Shown piece after piece: positions 1 to 8,619 of a stretch of DNA of 42,226 nt (positions are counted from its first letter, which is position 1; the number at the start of each line of letters is the position of its first letter). The DNA lies in NCBI GenBank assembly GCA_003136315.1, contig PLDW01000127.1, positions 1-42,226 on the forward strand. Reading direction: 5' to 3'. The translations under genes were made by a program, and so were the position numbers. Below the pieces are notes generated by a model, which was not told where the DNA came from, did no database searches, and worked only from the letters and a program-made list of their open reading frames with translations. This DNA comes from Gemmataceae bacterium (GTDB lineage: Bacteria > Planctomycetota > Planctomycetia > Gemmatales > Gemmataceae).

Positions 1-83
1 GCTCTCCCTACCCCTATCCCTCTTTAGTGCTGCCGCGCGAAGTGTATCTGCTGATTGACCCCCACCGACCTCGTGTGAACCTC

Positions 84-395
84 ATGCCTGTCCCCTGCCC
101 GTGCTGCAAAGCCTCCAACGACACCGGACCGAATTGCCGGCGCTGCAAAGCCGACCTGGCGCTCTTGTTTGCGGTTGATGCCGAACGAGCGGCCCTCGTC
201 GTGGCCGCCCGGCAACTCGCGGCGGAATCCCGGTTCGCGGAATCCCTCGCGGCTCTCGATAAGGCCGCGCAACTCCGTCGCGGGCCGGACGTTCTACGAC
301 TGCGGGCCGGGGTGCTGGTTCTCGCCCGGGAGTTCCCTGCGGCCCTTCGCACGTATCATGACCTCACGACCGGGGCCGGCGACCGGCCAGCGTGA
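84..395 (+). CDS. Small zinc-ribbon protein with TPR-like helices
   Basis: This is a 103-residue protein of unknown function. The N-terminus has two CxxC pairs (CPCC and CRRC, about residues 5-20), which suggests a small zinc ribbon. It is followed by alanine/leucine-rich amphipathic helices that resemble one or two tetratricopeptide-type hairpins. The frame is open upstream to position 27, but the ATG at 84 puts the CxxC motif at the very N-terminus and is the most natural start. The stop lies 62 bases before the response-regulator start, so the two may be co-transcribed. The pairing of zinc ribbon and TPR-like helices suggests a protein-protein adaptor; this is inference. Confidence 0.55.
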   Translation: MPVPCPCCKASNDTGPNCRRCKADLALLFAVDAERAALVVAARQLAAESRFAESLAALDKAAQLRRGPDVLRLRAGVLVLAREFPAALRTYHDLTTGAGDRPA

Positions 396-457
396 CCCGG
401 TCGTGCCGATTCGGTTCGCAAGAACCGGCCCCCGACGGCCGGTCGCCGGGATCCGCC

Positions 458-1687
458 ATGACCGACACCGTCCTGATCGTCGACGACGAAGAATCTGTCC
501 GGCGGACATTCGAGGAATGGCTCCGCGGGGCGGGGTTGCACGTCCGGGTCTTCGTCGCCCCGGACGCCGAGACCGCCCTGACGGTCGCCAACCAGCACCC
601 GATCGACCTGGCCATCCTCGACTGGAACCTCGGATCGGGTAGCGATGGTTTGCGGCTGCTCGAAGATCTCGTCTTGTTCCATCCGGATGTGGTGGCCATT
701 CTGGTCACCGGATTCGCCCACCAGGCGACACCGCTCGACGCCCTGCGGATGGGTGTTCGAGACTATCTCGACAAGAGCATCGACCTGACCCGGGAGGCGT
801 TCGTTACAGCCGTTCGCCGACAGCTCGACCGAATCCGCCCGGCCAAGCGGCAGCGAGAGGTGAACCAGTCGCTCGCAGCCTTCCGGGAGTCGGTCGAGAA
901 AATTTTGCCGATCGTGCAGACCTCGGCTGCCTTGAACGACCCTGTCCCACTCCCAACGGCGGTGAAATCGCTCCTGCGATTTGCCGGTCGAGCGGTCGGG
1001 GCGGCGGACGGAGCGCTGATTATCCGGCACGCTGCCGCGGACGGGCCGGAAGTGATGATTGCATACGGAGCCGAGGGTGAGCTTCTGCCGGTGGGCGATG
1101 TCCCGTTCAGCCGGTCACTCGCGGCCTCGGTTGTCAGCCGGCAGGAACCGGCTCTGCTGAACGAATTCGGTGCGGGGACGGCCGGGGTTCTCGACCTGTT
1201 CCCGTTCGAGCAGGGCCGTCGGTCTGTCCTGGCAGCCTCGCTCCCGGTCGGCGGCGGAACGGTGGTGGTTCTCGAACTCTTCGACAAGCCGGCCCCCGGA
1301 TTCTCCGACGCGGATCGCCGACTGACAGTGGCAGCCGCCGAGGTTGGGGGCGACCTGCTCCGCCAGGCGGTCGCCGAACGGCAGACTCACCGGCTCCTGT
1401 TCGATGCGGTCGAGGCTGCCCTCCGGGCAAGCACCGGAGTGCAGGAGGCGATCTCCCCATCGACGCCGCATGGACCGGAGGATCCCCCACCTGCCTCGGT
1501 CATGGCGAGACTCCGGGAGGGGCTCGACTCGGACGTAAACGCGGTAGTCGATGCGGGCACGACGCTGGCGCTGGTCGAGGCGGTCCGGGGACTGGCCGTC
1601 CGCCACGGCCCGGCAGCCGTCGGCCACTGCACCCGAATGGTCAACGATTTACGGCACCTTCTGGACGGGATTTCGGATGGGAGTTAA
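458..1687 (+). CDS. Response regulator: REC receiver plus GAF-like domain
   Basis: The 409-residue protein starts with a canonical receiver domain (about 1-120). It has the acidic pair D9/D10, the probable phosphoacceptor D55 in LAILDWNLG, the conserved Thr in VTGFA and the Lys in DYLDKS. Residues about 150-310 resemble a GAF domain, ending in a strand rich in V and L followed by FSDADRRLTVAAAEVGGDLL, a typical GAF terminus. No DNA-binding or HD/GGDEF output is visible, so it probably signals through protein contacts or a small ligand. The frame is open to 392, but the ATG at 458 begins directly with the receiver's first strand. No histidine kinase is present in the window. Confidence 0.8.
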   Translation: MTDTVLIVDDEESVRRTFEEWLRGAGLHVRVFVAPDAETALTVANQHPIDLAILDWNLGSGSDGLRLLEDLVLFHPDVVAILVTGFAHQATPLDALRMGVRDYLDKSIDLTREAFVTAVRRQLDRIRPAKRQREVNQSLAAFRESVEKILPIVQTSAALNDPVPLPTAVKSLLRFAGRAVGAADGALIIRHAAADGPEVMIAYGAEGELLPVGDVPFSRSLAASVVSRQEPALLNEFGAGTAGVLDLFPFEQGRRSVLAASLPVGGGTVVVLELFDKPAPGFSDADRRLTVAAAEVGGDLLRQAVAERQTHRLLFDAVEAALRASTGVQEAISPSTPHGPEDPPPASVMARLREGLDSDVNAVVDAGTTLALVEAVRGLAVRHGPAAVGHCTRMVNDLRHLLDGISDGS

Positions 1688-1689
1688 GG

Positions 1690-1926
1690 CGAGCGTCGAG
1701 AACCTAACCCCCAACCCCCTTCCCTAGGAAGGAAGGGGGAGCCAGAGGGCAGTTTTACTCTCCTATGCCTCCCAGACGACGGGTTCTGTCCGGTAGTACC
1801 AAGGACCACCAGGAAGAACCCCTCTCCAACCTCTCCTCCGAGGGGAGAAGGGCTTTGATCCTGACGGGATCTGCTCCCCCTTCCTTCCTAGGGAAGGGGG
1901 TTGGGGGGTTAGGTTCTCGACGCTCG
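1690..1926. repeat. Composite inverted repeat (GAGAACCTAACCCCC family)
   Basis: A 53-nt arm at 1690-1742 reappears as its reverse complement, with one extra G, at 1873-1926. The arms flank about 130 bp. Each arm also contains its own small hairpin (CCCCCTTCC paired with GGAAGGGGG). The middle holds a second purine/pyrimidine-rich palindrome (CCCTCTCC...GGGGAGAAGGG, about 1818-1850). A related single copy lies at 9694-9742. This pattern is what is expected of a dispersed REP- or MITE-like element; it encodes nothing. Confidence 0.75.
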
Positions 1927-1981
1927 TGCTGACCGGGTTTTGATTGCCCCCACCCTCGGTGCGCCCTTTTTCGGGGATGGA

Positions 1982-2824
1982 ATGTCCGAGGCACCCCCAA
2001 GCCAGACCGGGGAACCGACGGTGTTTGACGAGATCTTCACCCTCCTGACCCCCGACCGGTTGCTCCGTGACGAGCGGGCCACGGGGGCGGGCGTGTCGGT
2101 CGCGGTTATCGATTCCGGAGTGGAGCGGGGGGTTCTGGAGGAGAAGTTCCGGGCGGCCGGGGTGACGATAGGTCCGATCGAGGGAGCTGTCTTCCGACCT
2201 GATCGGCCAACCCCTCAACCATATACGGGGCACCAATCCTCGCCCCACGGAACCACGGTTGCCGATATCATCCTGACAATTGCCCCACGGGTGACGCTGT
2301 ACTCGGCCGACGTCTTCGGCCCGGCCGGTGCGTGCGAAGTGGAGACGGTGATCGCTGCGCTGCGGCACGCCATTGACGTGTGGCGGGTCAAGGTGGTGAA
2401 CCTCTCCCTCGGAGTGCCCGAACACAAACTCCAGCAACTCCCCCGGCGACAGCAGTTGCAGCGAGCGATCGAGGAGGCGTACTTCCGCGACGTGCTGGTG
2501 TTCGCTGCGGCCCACAACGAGCACCCGCTCACCCGGAGCTACCCGGCCGCGTTCGCCCCGCCGCTGATTTCGGTCGACAAAGGGGTCTTCGACGACCCGC
2601 TCCAGTTCGCTTACCGGTTGCGCGAGCACGTCGAGTTCCAGGCCCACGGAAAGGGGTATCTGGGGCCATTCGCCCGGGAGCCAGCCACAAGCTGGGCAAC
2701 ACCCCACCTGGCCGGAATCACGGCCCGAATTCTGTCCCTCAAACCCGATCTCAAGCCGTTCGAGATCAAAACCATTCTGTACTGGATGTTCCAGGCCGAG
2801 GCGAACCGCCACCCGGCAGCGTAG
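1982..2824 (+). CDS. Subtilisin-like serine protease (peptidase S8), short and without signal peptide
   Basis: The 280-residue protein carries the three S8 catalytic motifs: Asp in VAVIDSG (D44), His in SPHGTTVAD (H89) and Ser in ATSWATPHLAG (S237). The oxyanion Asn is probably in AAAHNEHP. In S8 enzymes these residues hydrolyse peptide bonds. The enzyme is close to the minimal catalytic core and has no obvious signal peptide or propeptide, so it is probably cytoplasmic or processes a nearby partner. The frame is open from a TTG at 1940, but the ATG at 1982 follows a purine-rich GGGGATGGA and is preferred. It lies downstream of the composite repeat and the REC-GAF gene; any link is only suggested by proximity. 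Confidence 0.82.
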   Translation: MSEAPPSQTGEPTVFDEIFTLLTPDRLLRDERATGAGVSVAVIDSGVERGVLEEKFRAAGVTIGPIEGAVFRPDRPTPQPYTGHQSSPHGTTVADIILTIAPRVTLYSADVFGPAGACEVETVIAALRHAIDVWRVKVVNLSLGVPEHKLQQLPRRQQLQRAIEEAYFRDVLVFAAAHNEHPLTRSYPAAFAPPLISVDKGVFDDPLQFAYRLREHVEFQAHGKGYLGPFAREPATSWATPHLAGITARILSLKPDLKPFEIKTILYWMFQAEANRHPAA

Positions 2825-2904
2825 TTGGGAGATAGGGCGAATTTCGTCACTTGCCGACGACGGAATGGCAATCTGCTCTCTCCATCCCGTTTGTCAGCAC
2901 CGCT

Positions 2905-3786
2905 ATGAATGCCGAACAGGTCAGCCTGATCATTGTCGCCGTCCTGATTGGAAGTCTGTGCCTCTTCAACGCTCGCAAGGCGCTGACTCCCAACGTCCGG
3001 TCCCGGCAATGGGTGAGCGCGGCACTCGCCTTGGGGTGGCCAGCGCTTGCCGGTGGTTTCCACCGAGCGCTTGGTGTCCCGGCACAGCAACCCGATGTGT
3101 TCCGACTCATCGCAATCGGCCATCTTGGTCTCGCCACCGCCGGATCGATTCTCCTGATGAGGGCCATCTACCTCCGCCGGTTGGACAGGGGGGCGCGGTT
3201 GATCAACTTGGGCGCGGCTGGGGTGCTGGCTCTGCTCAACTTCAGCACCGGCGGGCTGTTTCTTGTCCTCAGCTCAGCCCCGTATGTCCCCGCTGTGGCA
3301 GGCGGCCCAAACGATGCAGCTATCGTCCACCGGATTGCGAGCCACGGAATCGACGTGACCCTTCCGAGTGATGCATGGAAACCAAAACCTCGACCTGAGA
3401 AGGTCGCCGATTTTTACCACCTTCAACCCACAATGATCGCCGGCATCTTGCTTGTCACTACCGACAATGACGGGACTAAATTCCAATCGACGATTTCTCG
3501 TTACAGGAATGACATCAAGCAAGATCCAACGCAATCCACCTACTCCGAAACACGAGGTGAGAACGACCACGGCGAACCGCTATGGATGTGCCTTTTTGAT
3601 GAAACCGAGAATGGTAAAAAGATGCTTGTCGGAATGTCTATAACTTGGGTCGGCCGCAAAAAAGTGGTGGTTCAGATCTTCGAGGGACTCTTCAAGAACA
3701 CCTCCGAGACTGGCGCTGCAAGCGAGCGAGCTCTGTTCCAGTCATCGGCTGAACGGTTTCTCCGGTCAGTCCGATCATCACCTTGA
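2905..3786 (+). CDS. Multi-spanning membrane protein with soluble C-terminal domain, unknown
   Basis: The 293-residue protein is not recognised. From the ATG at 2905 it starts with a hydrophobic helix (SLIIVAVLIGSLCLF), followed by two or three more segments to about residue 140. A soluble C-terminal half of about 150 residues follows, containing DDFYHLQ-like and RYRNDIKQDP stretches. The frame also allows a TTG at 2851, which would add 18 residues. The base composition becomes less GC-rich in the C-terminal third (about 3420-3700), unlike its neighbours. The topology suggests an inner-membrane anchor with a cytoplasmic or periplasmic domain; no function is proposed. Confidence 0.6.
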   Translation: MNAEQVSLIIVAVLIGSLCLFNARKALTPNVRSRQWVSAALALGWPALAGGFHRALGVPAQQPDVFRLIAIGHLGLATAGSILLMRAIYLRRLDRGARLINLGAAGVLALLNFSTGGLFLVLSSAPYVPAVAGGPNDAAIVHRIASHGIDVTLPSDAWKPKPRPEKVADFYHLQPTMIAGILLVTTDNDGTKFQSTISRYRNDIKQDPTQSTYSETRGENDHGEPLWMCLFDETENGKKMLVGMSITWVGRKKVVVQIFEGLFKNTSETGAASERALFQSSAERFLRSVRSSP

Positions 3787-4135
3787 GCGAATGCTCAGGT
3801 GTTGTTGGCAACAGATAACGCATGACCCCGCCACCTGTCGGGCTGAGGGGTTCCGTCGGGGGATCTCATGGTCGGCGGGTCGCTTTCAGGATCTTGATCG
3901 GTGGCTTGAGGGTCTGTCCGTCGCGTGAAGGCATCGCACGGGCTGACAAGCCGCCCGTGCCACACGCTCGCCCCCAGGGAGGACATCTCGACGGGTGGCA
4001 AAAGGAGGACATGACGGGTGGGGCTTGACACGTTCCGAGGAAAATCATTGCAACCGTTCCCGCAGGTGACTAACCTGATTCACTGGTCTCACAGTCGAAG
4101 CGCGAGGGTGGCACCCATCTGAGAAAGATCGCCTC
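3787..4135. other. Intergenic stretch with one hairpin
   Basis: No convincing gene is seen. An 8-bp inverted repeat, GCACGGGC (3936-3943) with GCCCGTGC (3953-3960), lies in the middle. The surrounding text (GGGCTGACAAGCCGCCCGTGCCAC) resembles a dispersed planctomycete repeat. The last bases before 4136 are purine-rich (GAGAAAG) and may serve as the ribosome binding site of the next gene. Confidence 0.5.
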
Positions 4136-5914
4136 ATGAACGAATCATCCGCCCACGAGCCACGCGTACCGGCCGACGATTTGCCGGTGCCGACAGGACC
4201 GGCGACCGTGCCGCACGATGCACGCCCGCGGCAGGGGCCGAGCCGCCTCGTCTTGCGCGTCCCGTTGGTGAACCCCTGGTCCGGACCCTGGTTCGTGGGC
4301 GTAATCGTCGGGGTGGCCATCCTTGCCTGGCGCATTTTCTGGGGGAAGCCAGTGCTGGACCTCCTCCCTGGGCTCGTCGTGGTCGTCCTGGCGGCGTTGT
4401 ATCTCTACCGTCAGTTCATCCTGCCCCGCGTCACGTTCGATCGGGAGTTGGGACTGCTGAAGCTGGGGTGGTTGGGCTTGCGTGGACGGCGGCCATTGTC
4501 GTCGGTCATCGGAATCCAGGTGATGCCGACACGCAGCCAACTCGACATTCCGGGAAACAAGGCCCACGCCCAAGAGACGTACCAGATCAACCTGATACTC
4601 GAAAACTCCGCCGAGCGTCGCCTGAACGTCATGACCTGCCCCTCGTCTATCCCACCACGATCCAACGGGCGGCTGATCGCGGACTTTCTCGGCGTGCCGA
4701 TACACGACTCTGCCGAGACGCCGGAGAGTGCCGCTGGCGACGACGAGGGAAGCTCAGCCGAGACCCGTGCCGCCGAGCCGATATCGATCGAGTTCTTAAC
4801 GGTTGAGTCGCCGGTGGTCACCGAGCAAGGGCCGGACGTTCTCATCATCCGTCCGAGCCACCTCGCCTTGCCGTCCTGGCTCAACGCCCCCTGGCTCAAC
4901 GCCGTAGTGTGGGCGGCATGGGGTCCGTTTGTGTTCCTGATGTTCTTGCAGATGGTCATCCAAGGCGCGATTGGGGACCTCACGGCGATCGCGGCGATCG
5001 TGGCGATCGCGCCGTCGTTCCTTCTCCTGCTGTTTATGATCCTCGGGCTCAATGCACACAGCAGGGCACGATTCGACCGCGAGCGGGGGACGCTGGTACT
5101 GGGCCGCAGCGCAGCACGGCCCCTGAGGTGCGTGACGGCTGTGGAGGTCACCGTGGGGCCGGTATGCCACCGGGCCCACAACTTTTTGAACCTTCTGCTG
5201 GACGACCCGCACCATCCGCGACTCACGCTCATCAGTCATGCGGACACCGCTCTGGTGCAACGAGCGGCGGAGCGGGTGGCGTCTTTCCTCGGCGTGTCGC
5301 TGCACGACACCAAACGGCAGATGCCTGCACCGGGGCCGTCTGGTGCGGAGGGGGCGGTCAACCTTCTGGACCAACTGGACCGGTCAGCGGTTCCGCCCGG
5401 GATCGCGAGCATTCGTTGGCCGGCGCGAGTCGTGCCGAAGGGCGATGACGTACTGGTACTCCGGCCGCGCTCGCTCTTCACCTGGGTCGGGCTCGCGCTC
5501 GTAACTGGCCTGGGGGTCTTTTTGATTTTGGTCTGGCTATTGCATGGCCCGGGGGTCCTCTTCGAGGCGTCCGGGCTGATTGTCGTGGCCCTGGTGATGC
5601 TCGTGGCTTCGAAGCCGCCGCTACTGTATCGGGATCATTTCGACCGGCAGGCCGGACAACTGACGCTGGGCAGGTTCGGCCGCAAGAGGACGTACCCACT
5701 GGCCAAGGTTCTGGCCGTGCAGCTCGTTCCGGGTGGGTTGATCAAAAACAATCAGCGACTCATCTATCAACTGAACCTGGTGATGGCTGACCCCTTTCTG
5801 GATCGGCTGAACCTGACCAATGACTCCGACCTGGAATGGACACGCCAGGCAGGTCGGCAGGTCGCGGACTTCCTCGGCGTCGCGATGATCGACCAGATCG
5901 CGGACGGCGGCTGA
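4136..5914 (+). CDS. Membrane protein made of three copies of one TM-plus-soluble module
   Basis: The 592-residue protein reads as three diverged copies of a module of about 160-190 residues. Each copy has a start resembling DVLIIRP or RLVLRVP, two adjacent transmembrane helices, an FDRE-type motif (FDRELGLLKLG, FDRERGTLVLG, FDRQAGQLTLG), a basic strand pair, and a closing helix ending in ADFLGV or ASFLGV (about residues 183, 385 and 580). The shape resembles PH-like/YdbT-type membrane proteins, where two TM helices precede a small beta-rich domain. No catalytic motif is seen. It stands alone with long gaps on both sides. Function unknown; a scaffold or envelope role is inference. Confidence 0.65.
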   Translation: MNESSAHEPRVPADDLPVPTGPATVPHDARPRQGPSRLVLRVPLVNPWSGPWFVGVIVGVAILAWRIFWGKPVLDLLPGLVVVVLAALYLYRQFILPRVTFDRELGLLKLGWLGLRGRRPLSSVIGIQVMPTRSQLDIPGNKAHAQETYQINLILENSAERRLNVMTCPSSIPPRSNGRLIADFLGVPIHDSAETPESAAGDDEGSSAETRAAEPISIEFLTVESPVVTEQGPDVLIIRPSHLALPSWLNAPWLNAVVWAAWGPFVFLMFLQMVIQGAIGDLTAIAAIVAIAPSFLLLLFMILGLNAHSRARFDRERGTLVLGRSAARPLRCVTAVEVTVGPVCHRAHNFLNLLLDDPHHPRLTLISHADTALVQRAAERVASFLGVSLHDTKRQMPAPGPSGAEGAVNLLDQLDRSAVPPGIASIRWPARVVPKGDDVLVLRPRSLFTWVGLALVTGLGVFLILVWLLHGPGVLFEASGLIVVALVMLVASKPPLLYRDHFDRQAGQLTLGRFGRKRTYPLAKVLAVQLVPGGLIKNNQRLIYQLNLVMADPFLDRLNLTNDSDLEWTRQAGRQVADFLGVAMIDQIADGG

Positions 5915-6453
5915 TCGAAAGAACAAGAAGACTGCCATGTGAGAATGAGAAGATCGGGGGATTCTGCATATCCCCGCGGGAAGGTTCAATCCGGATTTAT
6001 GCAGCTAATGCTACCACTACGTACGACGGGTGGTACTGCGTCGGATAAGGTCCGCTATGGTCCACAAACGCAAATGACCACCAAAGCGAAGTGGCCTTCT
6101 TCGTTTTCGACGACTTTGGGACTCGGTTAGAAGGCTGCACACGGACTGGTGATCGCAAGGGAAACGAGCCGCCGCTTGCCCGGTGAACCGAGCCGATCCG
6201 GACACGAGAACGGGTGGTCGAGGTGTTTCACTTTTCACTCGTTCCCATGCTCCGCGTCGTGGCCTAAACGGATTGGAGGCGTCATCGGCGTTTCGCCAGA
6301 CGTCGTTCTGGGCGTACTTTTCTCCCGCGCGTCCGAAGTCTTTTGAGCCGGGTGTGAGTGTCCGACACACCCTCGGCGCGTATCATACTTGTGAAGAATT
6401 TGTGACCGACCGTGGGTTGGCCCTCCGCCACGTGAAAAACAAGGAGCCGCATC
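5915..6453. other. Long intergenic region upstream of nadA
   Basis: This 539-bp stretch shows no ORF with protein-like composition. It holds a weak hairpin (TACCAC at 6012-6017 with GTGGTA at 6030-6035). A possible -10 (TATCAT, near 6380) lies about 70 bases before the nadA start. I see no tRNA and no strong terminator or riboswitch. Confidence 0.4.
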
Positions 6454-7431
6454 ATGCCGGCCATTCTCGACGACATCTCCGCCGAAATCCTCGACCTCAA
6501 AAAGCAAATCGGCGCCACCATCCTCGCCCACTACTACCAGGATGGCGACGTCCAGGCCCTCGCCGACATCACCGGCGACTCCCTCAAGCTCGCGCGTGAG
6601 GCCACGCACGTCGATTCCCCCGTCATCGTCTTCTGCGGCGTGCTCTTCATGGCCGAGACAGCCAAGATGCTCAACCCCGCCAAGACCGTCCTTCTCCCCG
6701 ACCTCCAGGCCGGGTGTAGCCTCGTCGACGCCTGCCCCGCCGACAAACTCGACCGCTATCAGGAGATGCTCCGAATCAATGGCCGCCAATTCCAGACCGT
6801 CTGCTACATCAACAGCTCGGCGAAGGTGAAGGCCCTGTCCGATTGGGTCGTCACCTCCGGAAACGCCGAGGACGTTGTCCGGAACAAAGTTCCGCCTGGG
6901 TACGAGATCCTCTTCGTTCCGGACAAGCACCTTGGCCGCTACCTTCAGGAAGTGACTGGCCGCGAGATGATCTTGTGGGACGGATCGTGCATGGTCCACG
7001 AGATCTTCAGCGTCGGCGACCTGCTGAAGATGAAAAAACAGCACCCCACAGCGAAGACGATCGCCCACCCCGAGTGCCCGAAGAACATCCTCGATCTGGC
7101 CGATTACGTGGGTGGAACCGAGGCGATGATCAAGCACGTCGGTGGCTACGCAGCGCCAACGACGTTCCTGGTCGCCACTGAACCGAATATGATGTGGCAG
7201 CTTCAGCAGCGATTCCCGCAGCACACTTACCTGGGAGTACCGGGAATCACCTGCGCGTGCAATAATTGCCCACACATGGCCCGGAACACGCTGGAGAAGA
7301 TCCGCGATTGCATGAGGACGGGCCGCCCCGAGATCACCTGGCAGCCGGAATTCGACAAGGCCAAGGACGTGCTCGCCCGCAGCCTGCTCAACCCACCAAA
7401 GTCGGAACTGGTTCACCCTCACGGGGATTGA
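6454..7431 (+). CDS. nadA: Quinolinate synthase
   Basis: NadA condenses iminoaspartate with dihydroxyacetone phosphate to quinolinate in de novo NAD synthesis, using a [4Fe-4S] cluster. The 325-residue length is typical of the family. Visible family motifs are ILAHYYQ near the N-terminus, [10 protein letters not shown] (C88), [20 protein letters not shown] (C179), ECP, and the C-terminal CACNNCPHM (C267/C269/C272), which supply the cluster cysteines. The start follows AACAAGGAGCCGCATC, with AAGGAG as ribosome binding site. No nadB or nadC lies in the window. The HTH gene begins 12 bases after the stop, so the two are probably co-transcribed. Confidence 0.96.
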   Translation: MPAILDDISAEILDLKKQIGATILAHYYQDGDVQALADITGDSLKLAREATHVDSPVIVFCGVLFMAETAKMLNPAKTVLLPDLQAGCSLVDACPADKLDRYQEMLRINGRQFQTVCYINSSAKVKALSDWVVTSGNAEDVVRNKVPPGYEILFVPDKHLGRYLQEVTGREMILWDGSCMVHEIFSVGDLLKMKKQHPTAKTIAHPECPKNILDLADYVGGTEAMIKHVGGYAAPTTFLVATEPNMMWQLQQRFPQHTYLGVPGITCACNNCPHMARNTLEKIRDCMRTGRPEITWQPEFDKAKDVLARSLLNPPKSELVHPHGD

Positions 7432-7442
7432 AGGAGGAGATG

Positions 7443-7928
7443 ATGAATCTGGCATTGCCTGGCACCGGTCCGATCAATCTATCCCTGACCTCGCAATCGG
7501 GCGGATCGGAACTCCCGGCGTTCTTGTTCGCCGTGCTCGATCCGAAGGCCGCGGCGGACTACCTGCACGTCTCCGAGCCGACGGTGATCGAGGAGGCCGA
7601 GAAGGGCAGACTCCCCGGGCGGAAGATTGGTTCGGACTGGCGCTTCCTGACACTGGCCCTCGCGGACTGGCTCCGGGCAGAACCACAACCCAAGCCAGAG
7701 GCAAAACCCGCATCGTCGAAGGAGCGGATGCTTGCCGTGGCTGGGGCCTGGAAGGACGACCCCACTGTCGACGCAATGATGGAGGAGATTCACCGGAATC
7801 GGAAAGCGAATTCTGGAAAGCAGTGGGATGAGGAAGTTAGTCATGAAGCCGAACAGTTCATCAAGCAAATTCGAGATTCCCGGCAGACAGCCCCTGCAAA
7901 CCCTGTCGATTCGGACCCCACCACATGA
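7443..7928 (+). CDS. Helix-turn-helix (excisionase/MerR-like) DNA-binding protein
   Basis: The 161-residue protein has an HTH of the excisionase/HTH_17 type (about residues 28-75: LDPKAAADYLHVSEPTVIEE followed by GRLPGRKIGSDWRF). In this family the helix and wing bind short DNA sites. A linker rich in P, K and E follows, and a C-terminal helix (AGAWKDDPTVDAMMEEIHRNR) looks like the tail of antitoxin-type proteins. Two ATGs occur at 7440 and 7443; AAGGAGG (7431-7437) is better spaced for 7443. It starts 12 bases after nadA, so it shares the nadA transcript. It could regulate that operon or be an orphan antitoxin; no toxin gene is adjacent. Confidence 0.7.
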   Translation: MNLALPGTGPINLSLTSQSGGSELPAFLFAVLDPKAAADYLHVSEPTVIEEAEKGRLPGRKIGSDWRFLTLALADWLRAEPQPKPEAKPASSKERMLAVAGAWKDDPTVDAMMEEIHRNRKANSGKQWDEEVSHEAEQFIKQIRDSRQTAPANPVDSDPTT

Positions 7929-8220
7929 TCCTGATATCAGAGTGTCCCAGGCTTAAAGCTCGAAATCTGGCCCACTGACTCCTGAACGATGCCCACCATG
8001 CCGAACACTTCGTCGCTACGACTAGCCGCCCCTACTGACGACTTGCTTGATTCCCCAAACCGCCACACATCCTGCCAATCGTGGAAGCCAACAGACCAAG
8101 TTGGGACAGTGGACGAATTCATCCGCCGGAGCGACGCGGCGGTTCATATGTACAGGCCGATCTACCGATTGTAAGCTATCGATGATCCCGTTCGTGTCCG
8201 GTCGCGGAAGGAGTCCCGCC
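7929..8220. other. Intergenic gap before the DUF5678-like gene
   Basis: The stretch has mixed codon character and no convincing gene. A 61-codon frame at 7989-8174 is open but has no family-like content. The last 15 bases hold the GGAAGGAG ribosome binding site of the next gene. Confidence 0.4.
8206..8213 (+). promoter_or_regulatory. Ribosome binding site deciding a GTG start
   Basis: GGAAGGAG ends 7 bases before the GTG at 8221. Upstream in-frame ATG codons (8047 and 8182) have no comparable site, so GTG 8221 is taken as the start. Confidence 0.6.
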
Positions 8221-8619
8221 GTGGTCCCGTTCTACCTCGAAGCCGATGTCCCCGAGTCTCGTGAGGTAACCGTCACCCTTCCCCCGGGTGTACAGCCGGG
8301 TCGGGTACAACTCCAGGTGACGGCGATCCCGGAACCGCCCACGAGTTCCCTGATCCGCCCCAGTGATCCTGCCATTGCAGCAGAATTTGATTCGTTCCTC
8401 CGACTCCTTCCCGGGCTGCGAACCACCCACGGCGGGCACTACGTTGCGGTCCGTGGGGATCATGTGATTGCGTCGGGGATGTGCCTCGACAGTGTCATCC
8501 GGCTTGCCCGAAAAGCGGTGGGCGGGCTCGCGTACTTCTGCGGCTGGGTTGAGCCGATTGGCGGATACGTCTTCCGAAGCGGGCAAGTTGTGGTCCTCAA
8601 CCACGAGGCGATGTCATGA
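8221..8619 (+). CDS. DUF5678-like protein, partner of the retropepsin-like gene
   Basis: The 132-residue protein begins with a beta-rich part (EVTVTLPPGVQPGRVQLQV) and ends in a segment resembling DUF5678: GGHYVAVRGDHVIASG, then a helix (LDSVIRLARKA) and a closing strand pair. DUF5678 proteins are small, uncharacterised and often sit beside retropepsin-like aspartyl proteases, as here. The stop overlaps the next start (ATGA at 8616-8619), so translation is probably coupled and the products may act together. The N-terminal strand region may be a small beta module. Function unknown; a substrate or inhibitor role is inference. Confidence 0.6.
   Translation: MVPFYLEADVPESREVTVTLPPGVQPGRVQLQVTAIPEPPTSSLIRPSDPAIAAEFDSFLRLLPGLRTTHGGHYVAVRGDHVIASGMCLDSVIRLARKAVGGLAYFCGWVEPIGGYVFRSGQVVVLNHEAMS

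Noticed and set aside
1763..2812. 349-codon minus-strand frame over the subtilisin gene
   Set aside because: It is a shadow of the S8 gene and the composite repeat; the plus-strand protein has the full catalytic triad.
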